From CAZDCD01 sp964503885 (GTDB lineage Bacteria > Bacteroidota > Bacteroidia > Bacteroidales > UBA10428): a DNA stretch of 64,000 bases. A model generated the notes under the pieces. It was not told where the DNA came from, did not search any database, and worked only from the letters and a program-made list of their open reading frames with translations. The stretch's first letter is position 1; each line of letters opens with the position of its first letter. Positions 26,518 to 36,931 of the stretch are shown here, piece after piece. The stretch spans positions 1-64,000 of the forward strand of contig CAZDCD010000008.1 of assembly GCA_964503885.1 (NCBI GenBank), read 5' to 3'. Both the position numbers and the translations under genes were made by a program.

Positions 26518-27117
26518 CTATTTATGCTTCATCCTTAACCAGCTCTTGCCCCGATTGACAGCATTCACCGGCCGGTATATATTTTTATTGACAAACCGGA
26601 TGTCTTCAATAGTATAGAAAGCATTGGGGTTGAATTCTTTCATAAATCCTATAAACCTGGCAAGATCACTGCGTTTGATCACTGAATAAATAATCCCTAC
26701 CTCACCCTGGCTTCCGTTTGCCGTAATGTAGGTGACCCCATATCCCTGTTCTTTCAGGGTCATTATCAGACCTGTGGCATCTTTACTGGTAATAATCCTG
26801 ATAAGTTCAACGCCCAGCGCTATCTTTTCTTCCACAACGATTCCTATATAGCTGCCGGTGGCAAATCCAGCTGCAAAACCCAGGTAGCAGGTCCAGTTAT
26901 TCAGGTTTTCAAAGATCCTGGTGATGGCGAGCAGCCATATAATTATTTCGATAAATCCGAGAAAGGGGGCGATGTATTTTTTGCCTTTTGAAATAAAAAT
27001 AATGCGTAAGGTACCCAGGGTCACATCAACGATCCGGGCAAGGAAAATAAGAAATGGCAGGATCAGGTATGAATAATAATCAAGATGCACAGCTTTTCTT
27101 ATTGAGTAATGATTCAT
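26518..27117 (-). CDS. UPF0316 / DUF5698 membrane protein
   Basis: 199 residues. Three helices in the first 110 residues (around 15-35, 49-67 and 76-95; LARIVDVTLGTLRIIFISKG is characteristic), then a small soluble domain with IIYSVIKRSDLARFIGFMKEF and a YTIEDIRFVNK end. That arrangement matches UPF0316 with a DUF2179 domain. Function is unknown. It lies between the MATE pump (46-base gap) and the EamA gene, all on the same strand. Confidence 0.85.
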   Translation of the reverse strand: MNHYSIRKAVHLDYYSYLILPFLIFLARIVDVTLGTLRIIFISKGKKYIAPFLGFIEIIIWLLAITRIFENLNNWTCYLGFAAGFATGSYIGIVVEEKIALGVELIRIITSKDATGLIMTLKEQGYGVTYITANGSQGEVGIIYSVIKRSDLARFIGFMKEFNPNAFYTIEDIRFVNKNIYRPVNAVNRGKSWLRMKHK

Positions 27118-27163
27118 ACAAAAGTAGTATATTCTGCACGCAGTTCACTGAAAAAAATCATAT

Positions 27164-28549
27164 TCATACTTCCCTGAGCTTCCATTTCCCTCTTCTGAAA
27201 AGCAGGGTTGCCAGGATACCCAGCATCGATTCCGCAATGACTATCGATATAAAAATCCCGGTCTCATTCATTCCCATTTTCATCGAGAGATAGTAAGCAA
27301 GGGGTATTTCGAGCATCCAGAAACAGGCAAAATTCACCAGGGTAGGGGTAAAGGTATCGCCCGCGCCGTTAAATGCCTGCGACATTACCATACCCAATCC
27401 GTAAAAGCCATACCCGAAACACAATATTTTCAGGCACAATATTCCCGCCTCGCGTACATCAGCATCCATGCTTATGGCACTAACAATAGGTGTGGAAAGG
27501 AAGAAAAAACAAACACCCACAATCAGCAGGAATGAAATATTTACCCGGGCAATGACCCATACTGCTCGTTCCGCCCTGCCGGGCTTAAGTGCACCAAGAT
27601 TCTGTCCTACCAGAGTTGAGGCGGCATTGCTCAGTCCCCAGGCCGGCAACAGCGAAAAGATGATCAGCCTGATTGCAATGGTATATCCGGCAACAACGTT
27701 ATCACCGAATCCGGTCATAATTCTGTATAACCCTACCCACGATGTAGTGGCGATAAGGAACTGTCCTATCCCGCCAAGAGATAATTTCAGCAACCTGAAT
27801 ATTATTTTCAGGTCCACCACCATGGCATTCCGGTTCAGCTGTATTCTTCGCTTTTGTTTAAAGAACATGTAAAACTGAAGTGTTACACCCGTTCCCCTTC
27901 CGATTATGGTGGCAACGGCTGCCCCGGTAACTCCCAACCGGGGGAAAGGTCCGAGTCCGAATATCAGGCATGGATCGAGAACAATATTGATCAGATTTGC
28001 TGATACCATCACGATCATAGAAATCATGGCATCACCTGCACTCCGGAATATGGCATTATTGATGAACAGCAGCATAATGATCACGTTGCTTCCGATCATC
28101 AGCGATGTATATGCTGCACCAGTGCTCTGAACACCATGGCTGGCTCCCATCATATTGAGTATTTCCCGGCTGTAAAAAGTCCCGGCCACAAAAAACGGGA
28201 TGGAAAGAATGCCCCCGAGAAGGATCGATTGTGTGGCTGAACGTGCTGCCATTACCGGACGGTTTTCTCCGATCCTGCGTGCAACAATACCTGTTGTTGC
28301 CATGCTCAGGCCCATTCCAATAGCATAAATTATGGTCATCAGTGATTCGGTAATGCCGACTGTAGCCGTGGCTTCGGGGCCAAGTCTGGAAACAAATACA
28401 ATATCGGCAAGGGCAAACAACGATTCCATGATCATTTCAAGGACCATGGGTATGGCTAATAAAATAACAGAACGCCTTAATCTCATGCGGGTAAAATCCT
28501 GTTCAATCCCTTTAATGGACTCGACAATATCCTTAAATAAATCAGACAT
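27164..28549 (-). CDS. MATE-family efflux transporter
   Basis: 461 residues, twelve hydrophobic segments in two halves. Typical MATE features: AIPMVLEMIMESLFALADIVFVSRLGPEA in the first helices, AAYTSLMIGS, and the second-half NAASTLVGQNLGALKPGRAE. These proteins export drugs or organic cations using Na+ or H+ gradients. First gene of a possible MATE-UPF0316-EamA operon; there is no neighbouring regulator to indicate substrate. Confidence 0.92.
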   Translation of the reverse strand: MSDLFKDIVESIKGIEQDFTRMRLRRSVILLAIPMVLEMIMESLFALADIVFVSRLGPEATATVGITESLMTIIYAIGMGLSMATTGIVARRIGENRPVMAARSATQSILLGGILSIPFFVAGTFYSREILNMMGASHGVQSTGAAYTSLMIGSNVIIMLLFINNAIFRSAGDAMISMIVMVSANLINIVLDPCLIFGLGPFPRLGVTGAAVATIIGRGTGVTLQFYMFFKQKRRIQLNRNAMVVDLKIIFRLLKLSLGGIGQFLIATTSWVGLYRIMTGFGDNVVAGYTIAIRLIIFSLLPAWGLSNAASTLVGQNLGALKPGRAERAVWVIARVNISFLLIVGVCFFFLSTPIVSAISMDADVREAGILCLKILCFGYGFYGLGMVMSQAFNGAGDTFTPTLVNFACFWMLEIPLAYYLSMKMGMNETGIFISIVIAESMLGILATLLFRRGKWKLREV

Positions 28550-28811
28550 AACGATGAACAGATATGTGTAATTGGTTAAAACTAATTAATGAATGTGATA
28601 GATTGCCCCGGAATGGAGCACAGGCAAAGGATTTCCGCATAAGAGCGGAAAATCAGCCAAGTATGGGTACTACAGGAATTTTCATCGAATGATCCTCCAT
28701 AACGATTGAACTGCAAGTTTAATTAATTTCTTAAAACCGCACAACAGTTTATATCCATTTATTTTATCATATTTGCTACATCCTGCCAAAAAACAGGATA
28801 AAGACTCTCGC

Positions 28812-29741
28812 ATGAAAACCGGCTTAATCACTAAAACCACAGGCAGCTGGCATACTGTCAACGATGACGGCTCTTTTATCCGGTGCAAGATGAAAGGGAC
28901 ATACAGGCAAAAAGGGATAAAAACCACAAATCCTGTTGCCGTAGGTGATCATGTCGATTATGAATCCGACGATAATAAGACAGGTCTGATTACCGAAATA
29001 CACCCGAGAAAAAACTACATCATAAGGAAATCCATTAATCTTTCGAAGGAAGCACATATACTTGCGGCAAACCTTGACCAGGCAATCCTGATTTTTACCC
29101 TGGCTTACCCGGAAACACCCCTGGAATTCATCGACCGTTTCCTGGTATCTGCCGAAGCGTATCATATCCCCTCCAGGCTGGTGATAAACAAGACCGACAT
29201 ATACGATGAGAAGACTACTTCAGTTATGTATGACCTGATAGCAGTATATTCGAAAATAGGATATCCCTGCCTTCAGGTATCTGCGGTCACCCATTCCAAT
29301 ATCGAAAGATTGAAGGATGTCCTGAAAAATAAAACGTCGTTGGTGGCCGGAAATTCAGGTGTGGGAAAAACTACCCTTATCAACTTTGTTCAGCCTGGTC
29401 TTAACCTTAAAGTAGACGATATTTCAATGTACCATAAAACGGGGAAACATACCACCACATTTTCAGAAATGTTTCCTCTTGATATCGGAGGGTATGTTAT
29501 CGACAGTCCGGGAATAAAGGGTTTCGGAGTTATTGATTTTGAAAAATCAGAGGTCGGATTGTTTTTTCCCGAAATATTTACGACATCGGTAAACTGTCAA
29601 TATTACAATTGTTCCCATTCACATGAACCCGGATGTGCAGTAAAAGAGGCTGTTGAATCGGGCAGTATTGCCCGATCGAGATACAGGAGTTACCTGAGCA
29701 TACTCGCTGACAGCAATAGTAAGTACAGAGCAGGAAGCTGA
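28812..29741 (+). CDS. rsgA: Ribosome small-subunit-dependent GTPase A
   Basis: 309 residues from ATG 28812. An N-terminal OB fold is followed by a circularly permuted GTPase: G4 NKTD comes before the P-loop GNSGVGKTTLIN and the DSPG motif. A C-terminal zinc knuckle follows (Cys and His in NCQYYNCSHSHEPGC). RsgA checks 30S maturation. Upstream, CATATTTG at 28768-28775 with TTT 17 bases before could be its promoter. A hairpin with an eight-base stem lies near 28628-28653, of unknown role. Confidence 0.94.
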   Translation: MKTGLITKTTGSWHTVNDDGSFIRCKMKGTYRQKGIKTTNPVAVGDHVDYESDDNKTGLITEIHPRKNYIIRKSINLSKEAHILAANLDQAILIFTLAYPETPLEFIDRFLVSAEAYHIPSRLVINKTDIYDEKTTSVMYDLIAVYSKIGYPCLQVSAVTHSNIERLKDVLKNKTSLVAGNSGVGKTTLINFVQPGLNLKVDDISMYHKTGKHTTTFSEMFPLDIGGYVIDSPGIKGFGVIDFEKSEVGLFFPEIFTTSVNCQYYNCSHSHEPGCAVKEAVESGSIARSRYRSYLSILADSNSKYRAGS

Positions 29742-29879
29742 ACAAGGTTAATCCGTTAGTAACTAACGGTTATACGTGGATAAATAATTCAGGAAGGATT
29801 TTTTTTTCATGGTAAATATTAATATTTTAGACTCCTCATATGTGACCGACGGTGTGCCACAAAGAATACCCCGACTGAA

Positions 29880-32699
29880 ATGAAAAAATATTTCATCTCC
29901 ATTGTTCTTGTAATCACAGTTGTGATCGCCATTAATGTTTATTTTATCCGTGTTATTTATAAACAACAGGTCAATTTTCAGAAAAACATCATCTTCCAGC
30001 AGGCCAAAAACTGTGCAAATGAGCTTGAATCTTCCATGTTTATGTTTGAAAGCAATATCAATAAGATTATTTTTTCAGATGATTTGTCGGAGATTTTTAA
30101 AAACGAATCTGTAAAAGAAAGGACCCTGCGGAAACTGGAATTGTTTTATTCAACCTATGAACACCTGATTAAGAATATATATGTGTATGACAAAGACAGA
30201 AATGTGTTAAACCTTTTTCAGGATAAGAACAGGCAATTTATTACAGACGTTTATATTGCTCAACGGCAGAGAAAACTCGAAGACAAGGAAAGGATTGTAT
30301 TCCGGGAAGGTGTCTATCAGTATTCCCTTCCGGTTTTTAAAGATAATGTAGTTCTGGGAAATCTTGTTGTTTCGCTCGATTTTGAGAATTACATTCATTC
30401 CGTGCTTGAAAAGTTTCACCTCGAGCATTCAATTTGGCAATGGATCGTTGATGAAAAAGGCAATCTGGTATCTGCAAATATCGGTTCCAATATATCGGGA
30501 GAAGTTCCACATGAAATCGCTGCAAACCTTCACAACGGTCAGAAAGGGTTCCTTGTGCATACCATGATGATCGACGGGAAAATCCAGAAATTATTATCGG
30601 TCTACTATCCCGTGGTGATGATACAACAACAATTCGGGATCGTTTTTTCGTTGAACAACAGCATCATATTCAGGGTGGTTATAAAGTATATCCTGCTTCT
30701 CGGGGTATTGAGCTTTCTTATCCTTACCCTCTCCATTTTTATTCTGTTGCGAATCATCAGCCGTAAATTCAGGTCTGAGAGAATGATTTCCAATGAACTT
30801 AAGGAAATCCACCAGGTGCTCGAAAATTTACCTATAGGAGTGATGATCATGGACAGTCAGCGGAAAGTCAGATCAATGAACAAGACAGCCCGTGATCTTC
30901 TGTTTATAAGGAGCGATGATGATATTGCAGGCAAGGATATTTCCGACCGGTTTATGATGTCAAAAAATTATTTTCAGGATGAGGTTGGGGACTCGGCATT
31001 CGATACGAACCAGTTTGTGCTCTATCAGCAGGAAGGCAATGAGGTTGTTATTTACAAGAAAGAATCGGCCCTTATCATGGATGGCGAAGATGTGTTCCTT
31101 GAAGCCTTTATTGATGTCACCGCAATCGAAAAATCGAGAAAGTACGAAGCCGCCGCAAATACAGCAAAATCGGAATTTCTTGCAAAGATGAGCCATGAGA
31201 TCAGGACTCCCATGAACGGTATTATCGGCATGACCGATGCTCTTGACCGGGATAACCTTACAAAATCCCAGAAGGAATATATTCAGATCGTTAAAAAATC
31301 GGCTGACCTGTTGCTGAGCATTATCGATGACATCCTTGATTTTTCAAAAATTGAATCGGGGAAAATGCAGCTTGAGGAGATCCCGTTTAAGCTGAGGGAA
31401 GAAGTTAAACTTTCCCTTGACCTTTTTCGTGCTATCGTTGAGGAGAAGAACATCTCCCTGGAAACTATTATAGCTGACGATGTTCCCGACCAGATCATCG
31501 GTGATCCCTTCAGGCTTAGACAGGTTATATCTAACCTGGTCAGCAATGCGGTTAAATTTACTAACGATGGCAAAATTGTAGTCACCGTAGCTGTTGAAGA
31601 ATCGTATAACGGCAATCTTACCCTCGGGTTCTCCATAGAAGACACAGGGGTTGGAATCCCGAAGCAAAAGCTGGAAAGCATATTCAATTCGTTTACCCAG
31701 GCAGAAGAATCCACTTCTAGAAAATACGGAGGATCGGGACTTGGAACAACAATTTCGAAACAACTTGTCAATCTTATGCATGGTGAAATCTGGGTTGAAA
31801 GTCCGTCCTCAATTTCCACCGATCCGAATAATCCCGGTACCAAGTTCAATTTTACAATCGAAGTATTTTCGAACGAGAAATTATCAAAGAAACCGGATTT
31901 CAGCGTTATTACTGAATTCAGCCAGTTAAAAACACTAATCATCACCAAAGACAGTGAAAACAAAAAACGGTTGTATGCTTTTCTCGACCTGTATAAAATC
32001 ACTCATCTTGCTTATAAATACCATGATAATAAAAAGGAAAATCTTTTTGAATTGTTGAAAGATTGTGTGAACGAATACCATTTCCTCATTATCATCGATG
32101 AACCGAATTTCAGCGGTATTCAGATAGCTAAATATTTGAAAGATAAGAAAATTATCGATAAATTCCTGGTTTTCATACTGAGTTCAAACCATAAGCCCGA
32201 TAATTATATCCAGTCAAAACGTGTGGATGTGGATTATTATCTTACTCAACCATTTGAACAGGATGAATTCATTGAATACCTTAAGGAAAACTTCCCGAAT
32301 GCCACACGGCTGGAAATGGATGAAGAAAAAAAGTTGAAGCCGGGATTAAGCATACTTGTGGCTGAAGACAATGCCATTAATCAGAAAGTTGCTGAGACCA
32401 TATTTTCAGCCCTGGGATATCCGGTTGACATCGCTGTTAACGGGGAAGAGGCCGTCAGCATGGTCCAGAAAAAAAGTTACGATATAGTATTTATGGATAT
32501 CCTGATGCCGGAAAGAGATGGAATTCAGGCCACTGTGGATATCCGTGGCATGGGTTATCAGATGCCTATTGTCGCCATGACCGCAACAGCTACCAAAAAA
32601 GGTAAATACAGTGCCATATCGTCCGGAATGAACGATTACATTATAAAGCCTGTGAAGATTGAACAGGTAAAAAAGACCTTATATAAATGGTTTAGTTAA
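29880..32699 (+). CDS. Hybrid sensor histidine kinase/response regulator
   Basis: 939 residues. Two membrane helices (about 4-25 and 267-297) enclose an extracytoplasmic sensor of about 240 residues with a Cache-like pattern. A PAS-like region (about 308-425) follows, then HisKA with the phospho-His in SHEIRTPMNG (His439), the HATPase (NLVSNAVKF, DTGVGIP, GSGLGT), a divergent receiver-like segment (about 665-800) and a full receiver with VAEDNAINQKV and the phospho-Asp in VFMDILMPE (Asp873). No DNA-binding or output partner gene is adjacent, so the cognate output lies elsewhere. Single gene; the ligand is unknown. Confidence 0.92.
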   Translation: MKKYFISIVLVITVVIAINVYFIRVIYKQQVNFQKNIIFQQAKNCANELESSMFMFESNINKIIFSDDLSEIFKNESVKERTLRKLELFYSTYEHLIKNIYVYDKDRNVLNLFQDKNRQFITDVYIAQRQRKLEDKERIVFREGVYQYSLPVFKDNVVLGNLVVSLDFENYIHSVLEKFHLEHSIWQWIVDEKGNLVSANIGSNISGEVPHEIAANLHNGQKGFLVHTMMIDGKIQKLLSVYYPVVMIQQQFGIVFSLNNSIIFRVVIKYILLLGVLSFLILTLSIFILLRIISRKFRSERMISNELKEIHQVLENLPIGVMIMDSQRKVRSMNKTARDLLFIRSDDDIAGKDISDRFMMSKNYFQDEVGDSAFDTNQFVLYQQEGNEVVIYKKESALIMDGEDVFLEAFIDVTAIEKSRKYEAAANTAKSEFLAKMSHEIRTPMNGIIGMTDALDRDNLTKSQKEYIQIVKKSADLLLSIIDDILDFSKIESGKMQLEEIPFKLREEVKLSLDLFRAIVEEKNISLETIIADDVPDQIIGDPFRLRQVISNLVSNAVKFTNDGKIVVTVAVEESYNGNLTLGFSIEDTGVGIPKQKLESIFNSFTQAEESTSRKYGGSGLGTTISKQLVNLMHGEIWVESPSSISTDPNNPGTKFNFTIEVFSNEKLSKKPDFSVITEFSQLKTLIITKDSENKKRLYAFLDLYKITHLAYKYHDNKKENLFELLKDCVNEYHFLIIIDEPNFSGIQIAKYLKDKKIIDKFLVFILSSNHKPDNYIQSKRVDVDYYLTQPFEQDEFIEYLKENFPNATRLEMDEEKKLKPGLSILVAEDNAINQKVAETIFSALGYPVDIAVNGEEAVSMVQKKSYDIVFMDILMPERDGIQATVDIRGMGYQMPIVAMTATATKKGKYSAISSGMNDYIIKPVKIEQVKKTLYKWFS

Positions 32700-33250
32700 A
32701 CTTGTTAAAGTAATTAGTTAACTTTAAATTACATTGTTTTATTATATCTAATTCATGACTATTTTACTGAAATTGGATCACTGGTATTAAACTTTACATC
32801 TTTGCTTTAGATAATTCATAATAAAATTCTTTTGATCAGAAACTTTATATATGAATTATATAACTTACTATCGTGATTTGTTCGTCCCAACAAATTTGCT
32901 TAAAGAATCTATTTCCCCGTCTGCATTTTAACCCCATCATTCGGAAACCTGAATCCCTGCTTTGTCCATTTCCCAGGTGCCTTTATATGGCAATGCATTT
33001 TGTAATGATACCTTGTAATCTTTACTTCTCAGGGTATTCGGAACCGGATTGATTAAGCTGATCTTAAAAGTTATGCTCACAGCTTTAGGAACTTACTCAT
33101 TGGATGCACGGCGATGATATCCCTGAAAAATAAAACGTGCTATGAATAGCATACTTTATGCCTCGTGTGCAGTATAAATTAGGTATATATAACAGCTTGA
33201 ATGCAATTAAATAAAGAGAATGATGTAATTTTGTTTTAAAGGATCTATAC
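32700..33250. other. 551-bp intergenic region, possible decayed coding remnant
   Basis: No intact gene. On the minus strand 32937-33092 is an open frame of 51 codons without an ATG whose translation (for example NPVPNTLRSKDYKVS, PYKGTWEMDKAG) looks protein-like rather than random. It could be a gene remnant. At its right end, TAATTTTG (33226-33233) is an exact -7 element for the gene starting at 33251. Confidence 0.4.
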
Positions 33251-33970
33251 ATGGATAACGATTGTAAACATATTGAAACACTCGGCCTGCTGACCAAGGA
33301 AGAAACCCTTAAGTCGCTTGATTACAATATTTTACCGAATACACTTGTGCTGGAAAGCCTGGAGCCATTTCCCGGGTATAACGGAGAAAACCTCCCCTCA
33401 GATTCCAAACCCGGATTTATCTATCTGGTTACTTCGTCCAGGAATTCTACCGAATCGGTATTCAGGCTGGTAAAAAAGATAAGCCGGTTCCTTCAGGCCC
33501 CAATTGATGCCGTTCCGGGCGAGATCAAGATTTACAATGATACGTATTTCTGCATCAGGATCAGGAATATGGACACTTTTGAACGAATTGCCGAGCTGCA
33601 AAACTGGTTTATCGATGAAGGGATTAATTTCAGCAAGAAAAAGACTATTAATGCATTGGGCCTTATCAGCTTAAAAAAGTTATTTGTTCTGGAAAAAATT
33701 TCAGAGTGCATTTTTATGGATGCGCAGGATGAGAATATGTATTATGTGGAAATCGATGCTGAATTATCCTGGTCGTTGTTCAGGAAAATTTCGAATCAGG
33801 TAAAGAATAATGTCGATAACCGGAATTTTGATACCGCAAGGGCATATATTTATTCCGGAGTGATCACCGATTTTGTAAGGATATACGCTAAAAATCCTTC
33901 CATCGAAAGGCTTGCCGACATCCGGACACGGTACAATGCCGAAATACACAAGTACATTGCGAATATTTAA
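33251..33970 (+). CDS. Uncharacterised protein, paralogue of the 55287-56045 gene
   Basis: 239 residues, soluble, no signal peptide. I do not recognise the family. It shares a clear pattern with the product of 55287-56045: NxLPxxLVLExxxPFPG near residues 27-43, a central CIRI strand, an E(L/I)QN-F segment, then LxWxLFxxIxxxVKxxxxNxNFD and RIYxxNxxxERxxxIR near the C-terminus. The two genes are 21 kb apart and face each other. An exact TAATTTTG promoter element lies 18 bases before the ATG. Single gene. Confidence 0.75.
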   Translation: MDNDCKHIETLGLLTKEETLKSLDYNILPNTLVLESLEPFPGYNGENLPSDSKPGFIYLVTSSRNSTESVFRLVKKISRFLQAPIDAVPGEIKIYNDTYFCIRIRNMDTFERIAELQNWFIDEGINFSKKKTINALGLISLKKLFVLEKISECIFMDAQDENMYYVEIDAELSWSLFRKISNQVKNNVDNRNFDTARAYIYSGVITDFVRIYAKNPSIERLADIRTRYNAEIHKYIANI

Positions 33971-34031
33971 TCCATACGCATCCTGGTTTACCCTTTATTC
34001 TTTGGCTGTGATTCATCGTGTTAATCAGGCA

Positions 34032-36797
34032 TCAATGGGCTTCGAGCCAGTTACTGCCTGTTCCTATTTCAACCAACAGAGGCACACTTAGCGCAACGGC
34101 ATTTTCCATTTCAGCCTTTACAATCTCCTTCACTTTTTCAAGTTCAGGTTTGTATACATCAAATATCAGTTCATCGTGCACCTGAAGGATCATTTTTGTG
34201 CGGAATGAATCGGCCAGCTTTGCATTTACACTCACCATGGCTTTCTTAATAATATCGGCTGCAGAACCCTGAAGCGGTGCATTGATAGCATTGCGTTCAG
34301 CATTTCCCCGAACGATGGCATTGGCCGAATGAATATCCTTCAGGTACCTTCTTCGTCCCATAATTGTTTCCACATACCCTTTTTCTTTTGCCTTCCTGAT
34401 CGATTGCTCCATATAAGCCCTTACTTTTTTATAACTCTCAAAATAGCCGTCAATGAGTATTTTTGCATCTGATCTTGTGATACCGAGCCGCTGCGATAAC
34501 CCGAACGCGGATATCCCATAGATGATGCCGAAATTTGCTGTTTTGGCCGATCTCCGCATTTCAGGGGTAACCTCCTGCAGCGAAACATGGTATATTTTCG
34601 AGGCAGTCGCTGCATGAATATCCTCACCACTTAAAAATGCCCCGATCATGTTTTTATCACCGCTCATATGCGCCATCAGCCTAAGCTCTATCTGGGAATA
34701 GTCGGCCGACAGGAGGATATACTCTTCACCGCTTGCAACAAAGGATTTTCGTATTTCCCTTCCTTTTTCATCGCGTATGGGTATATTTTGCAGGTTCGGA
34801 TTCTTTGAGCTAAGCCTGCCTGTGGCCACCCATGCCTGTTCAAAAGAAGTATGGATTTTTCCCGTTTTCGGGTTTATGAGCCTGGGTAATGCCTCAACAT
34901 AAGTGTTCAGCAGTTTACGTAACATCCTGTATTCAAGTACCTTTCCAACCACTTCGTGCTTATCCTTTAGTTGAATAAGCACTTCTTCGTTTGTGGAATA
35001 TTGTTTGGACTTGGTTTTACGTACTCCTTCAGAGATCTTTAGTTTTTCAAAAAGGATCTCGCCAAGTTGTTTTGGAGAAGATATATTGAAATGCTGGCCT
35101 GCAAGCCGGAATATTTCCTGTTCAAGAGCCTCTATATCGTGGTTTAACACCACAGCATATTCATTCAGGCTCCCAACATTCAATTTGAAACCTGCATCTT
35201 CCATTTCGGCAAGAACCGTTATCAGGGGCATTTCAATTTCCTCTGCCAAGCGCACCATATTGTTCTTTTCCAGTTCCTTTTTCAGCACACCGGCAAGCTG
35301 CCAAGTTATATCGGCATCTTCACATGCATATTCCTTTACGGTTTCAACCTCCACCATTCGCATATTCAACTGGCTTTTTGACTTTGGCCCGATCAGCCTT
35401 TCAATGGGTACCGGCGCATAGTTCAGGTAAAGCTGCGCAAGGTAATCCATATTGTGTTGAAGTTCAGGTTGCAGCAAATAATGAGCAATCATTGTATCGA
35501 ATATCCTGCCTTTTACCTTTACCCGGTAATTTTCCAGTATTTGAATATCGAATTTAATATTTTGACCAATTTTAGTGATGTGCTCATGTTCAAAGAAAGG
35601 AATAAACTCATTCACAATCTTCCCGGCTTCCTCCCTTTCGGCCGGTATACTCACATAATACCCATCATGATCAGCAAATGAGAACGATATTCCCACCAGT
35701 TCCGCTTCGCCTACCGTTAATCCGGTGGTTTCGGTATCAAAACAGACCGTATCCTTTGTGAGTAAATCCCGGATAAGTTCATTTCTCTCGCCAGGTGTAT
35801 TGACCAGACGGTAAGTATGGGGAACATCGGCAATTGTTTGTATACCGGTTGGCAACTGGCCGGTCAGGCCCTCAGAGTCGTTTCCAAAAAGCGTTCCCTG
35901 TGAAGGAACAGCTTCTGATGAGCTTTCGCCGATTATCCGGGATGCCAGTGTGCGAAATTCAAGCTCATGGAACAGTGATTTTAGCCTGATCTTATCCGGT
36001 GGTATGATTTCAAGTTTTTTAAAATCGAGTTGGACCGGCGCATCTGTTTTAATGGTAACCAGTATTTTAGCCAGCTCAACCTGCTTGCGGAACAGCAACA
36101 GGTTTTCCTTTTGTTTACCTTTTAAATCATCGATGTTTTCATACAGGTTCTCCAGGCTTTTGTATTTAGCAATAAGCGCTTTAGCTGTTTTTTCTCCTAT
36201 TCCGGGTGCCCCGGGCACGTTATCGGAGCTGTCGCCCCATAAAGCAAGTACATCTTTCACCTGGGCCGGATCATCGATCCCGAACAATACCCTGATATTT
36301 TCCGGCCGTAGAATATCGGCTTCTCCGCCAGCACGCCTCGGTTTATACACAAAAATCCTGTCTGTTATCAGTTGGGTAAAATCTTTATCCGGGGTCATCA
36401 TATAAACTTCAAAATCCTCTTTTTCAGCCATTTTCGCAACAGTACCGATCACATCATCCGCTTCATATCCATTCACTTCAAGTATCGTGATATTGAAGCC
36501 CCTGATGATCTCCTTGATGTACGGGACTGATTGCCTGATTTCTTCGGGGGTTTCCAGCCTGTTGGCTTTATAGTCGGCATAAAGTTCATTTCGGAACGTG
36601 GGTTCCGGGGGATCGAACGCTACTGCGATATGTGTTGGTTTTTCCTTTCGCAGGATTTCATCAAGCGTGTTGACAAAACCGAAAATGGCAGACGTATTGA
36701 ATCCTTTTGAATTCTTTATGGGACGGCTAATGAAGGCATAATATGAACGAAATATCAGCGCATAGGCATCAAGCAGAAACAATTTTTTATGATCCAT
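34032..36797 (-). CDS. polA: DNA polymerase I
   Basis: 921 residues with all three domains: the 5'-3' exonuclease (LFLLDAYALIFRSYYAF to about 290), a 3'-5' exonuclease with intact Asp-Glu (VCFDTETTGL), and the family A polymerase with motif A DYSQIELRLMAHMSGD, the O-helix region RRSAKTANFGIIYG and motif C HDELIFDV. Proofreading therefore looks active. It fills gaps and removes primers. Single gene on the minus strand. Confidence 0.97.
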   Translation of the reverse strand: MDHKKLFLLDAYALIFRSYYAFISRPIKNSKGFNTSAIFGFVNTLDEILRKEKPTHIAVAFDPPEPTFRNELYADYKANRLETPEEIRQSVPYIKEIIRGFNITILEVNGYEADDVIGTVAKMAEKEDFEVYMMTPDKDFTQLITDRIFVYKPRRAGGEADILRPENIRVLFGIDDPAQVKDVLALWGDSSDNVPGAPGIGEKTAKALIAKYKSLENLYENIDDLKGKQKENLLLFRKQVELAKILVTIKTDAPVQLDFKKLEIIPPDKIRLKSLFHELEFRTLASRIIGESSSEAVPSQGTLFGNDSEGLTGQLPTGIQTIADVPHTYRLVNTPGERNELIRDLLTKDTVCFDTETTGLTVGEAELVGISFSFADHDGYYVSIPAEREEAGKIVNEFIPFFEHEHITKIGQNIKFDIQILENYRVKVKGRIFDTMIAHYLLQPELQHNMDYLAQLYLNYAPVPIERLIGPKSKSQLNMRMVEVETVKEYACEDADITWQLAGVLKKELEKNNMVRLAEEIEMPLITVLAEMEDAGFKLNVGSLNEYAVVLNHDIEALEQEIFRLAGQHFNISSPKQLGEILFEKLKISEGVRKTKSKQYSTNEEVLIQLKDKHEVVGKVLEYRMLRKLLNTYVEALPRLINPKTGKIHTSFEQAWVATGRLSSKNPNLQNIPIRDEKGREIRKSFVASGEEYILLSADYSQIELRLMAHMSGDKNMIGAFLSGEDIHAATASKIYHVSLQEVTPEMRRSAKTANFGIIYGISAFGLSQRLGITRSDAKILIDGYFESYKKVRAYMEQSIRKAKEKGYVETIMGRRRYLKDIHSANAIVRGNAERNAINAPLQGSAADIIKKAMVSVNAKLADSFRTKMILQVHDELIFDVYKPELEKVKEIVKAEMENAVALSVPLLVEIGTGSNWLEAH

Positions 36798-36887
36798 CTG
36801 CTAAGAATTTAGGGGTTACTTACCTCCTAAAGGTACGAATTCCCATTGGATTCGACCCGCTTCTTTATTGATCAGCGGATAATAAAA

Positions 36888-36912
36888 AGCCGGAAAATTA
36901 CCTTTCCCGGCT
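36888..36912 (-). terminator. Hairpin terminator after the ArsR gene
   Basis: On the minus strand AGCCGG and CCGGCT close a hairpin that is followed by TTTTTATT, a classic intrinsic terminator, starting 20 bases after the ArsR stop. Confidence 0.75.
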
Positions 36913-36931
36913 CCAGTGATTTCACAGATTC

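Noticed and set aside
28590..28680. Riboswitch before rsgA
   Set aside because: A hairpin is present, but no known riboswitch core motif was recognised and rsgA is not a typical target.
31283..32002. 239-codon open frame on the minus strand
   Set aside because: Antisense to the conserved kinase core of the hybrid histidine kinase; Ser/Leu-rich shadow translation.
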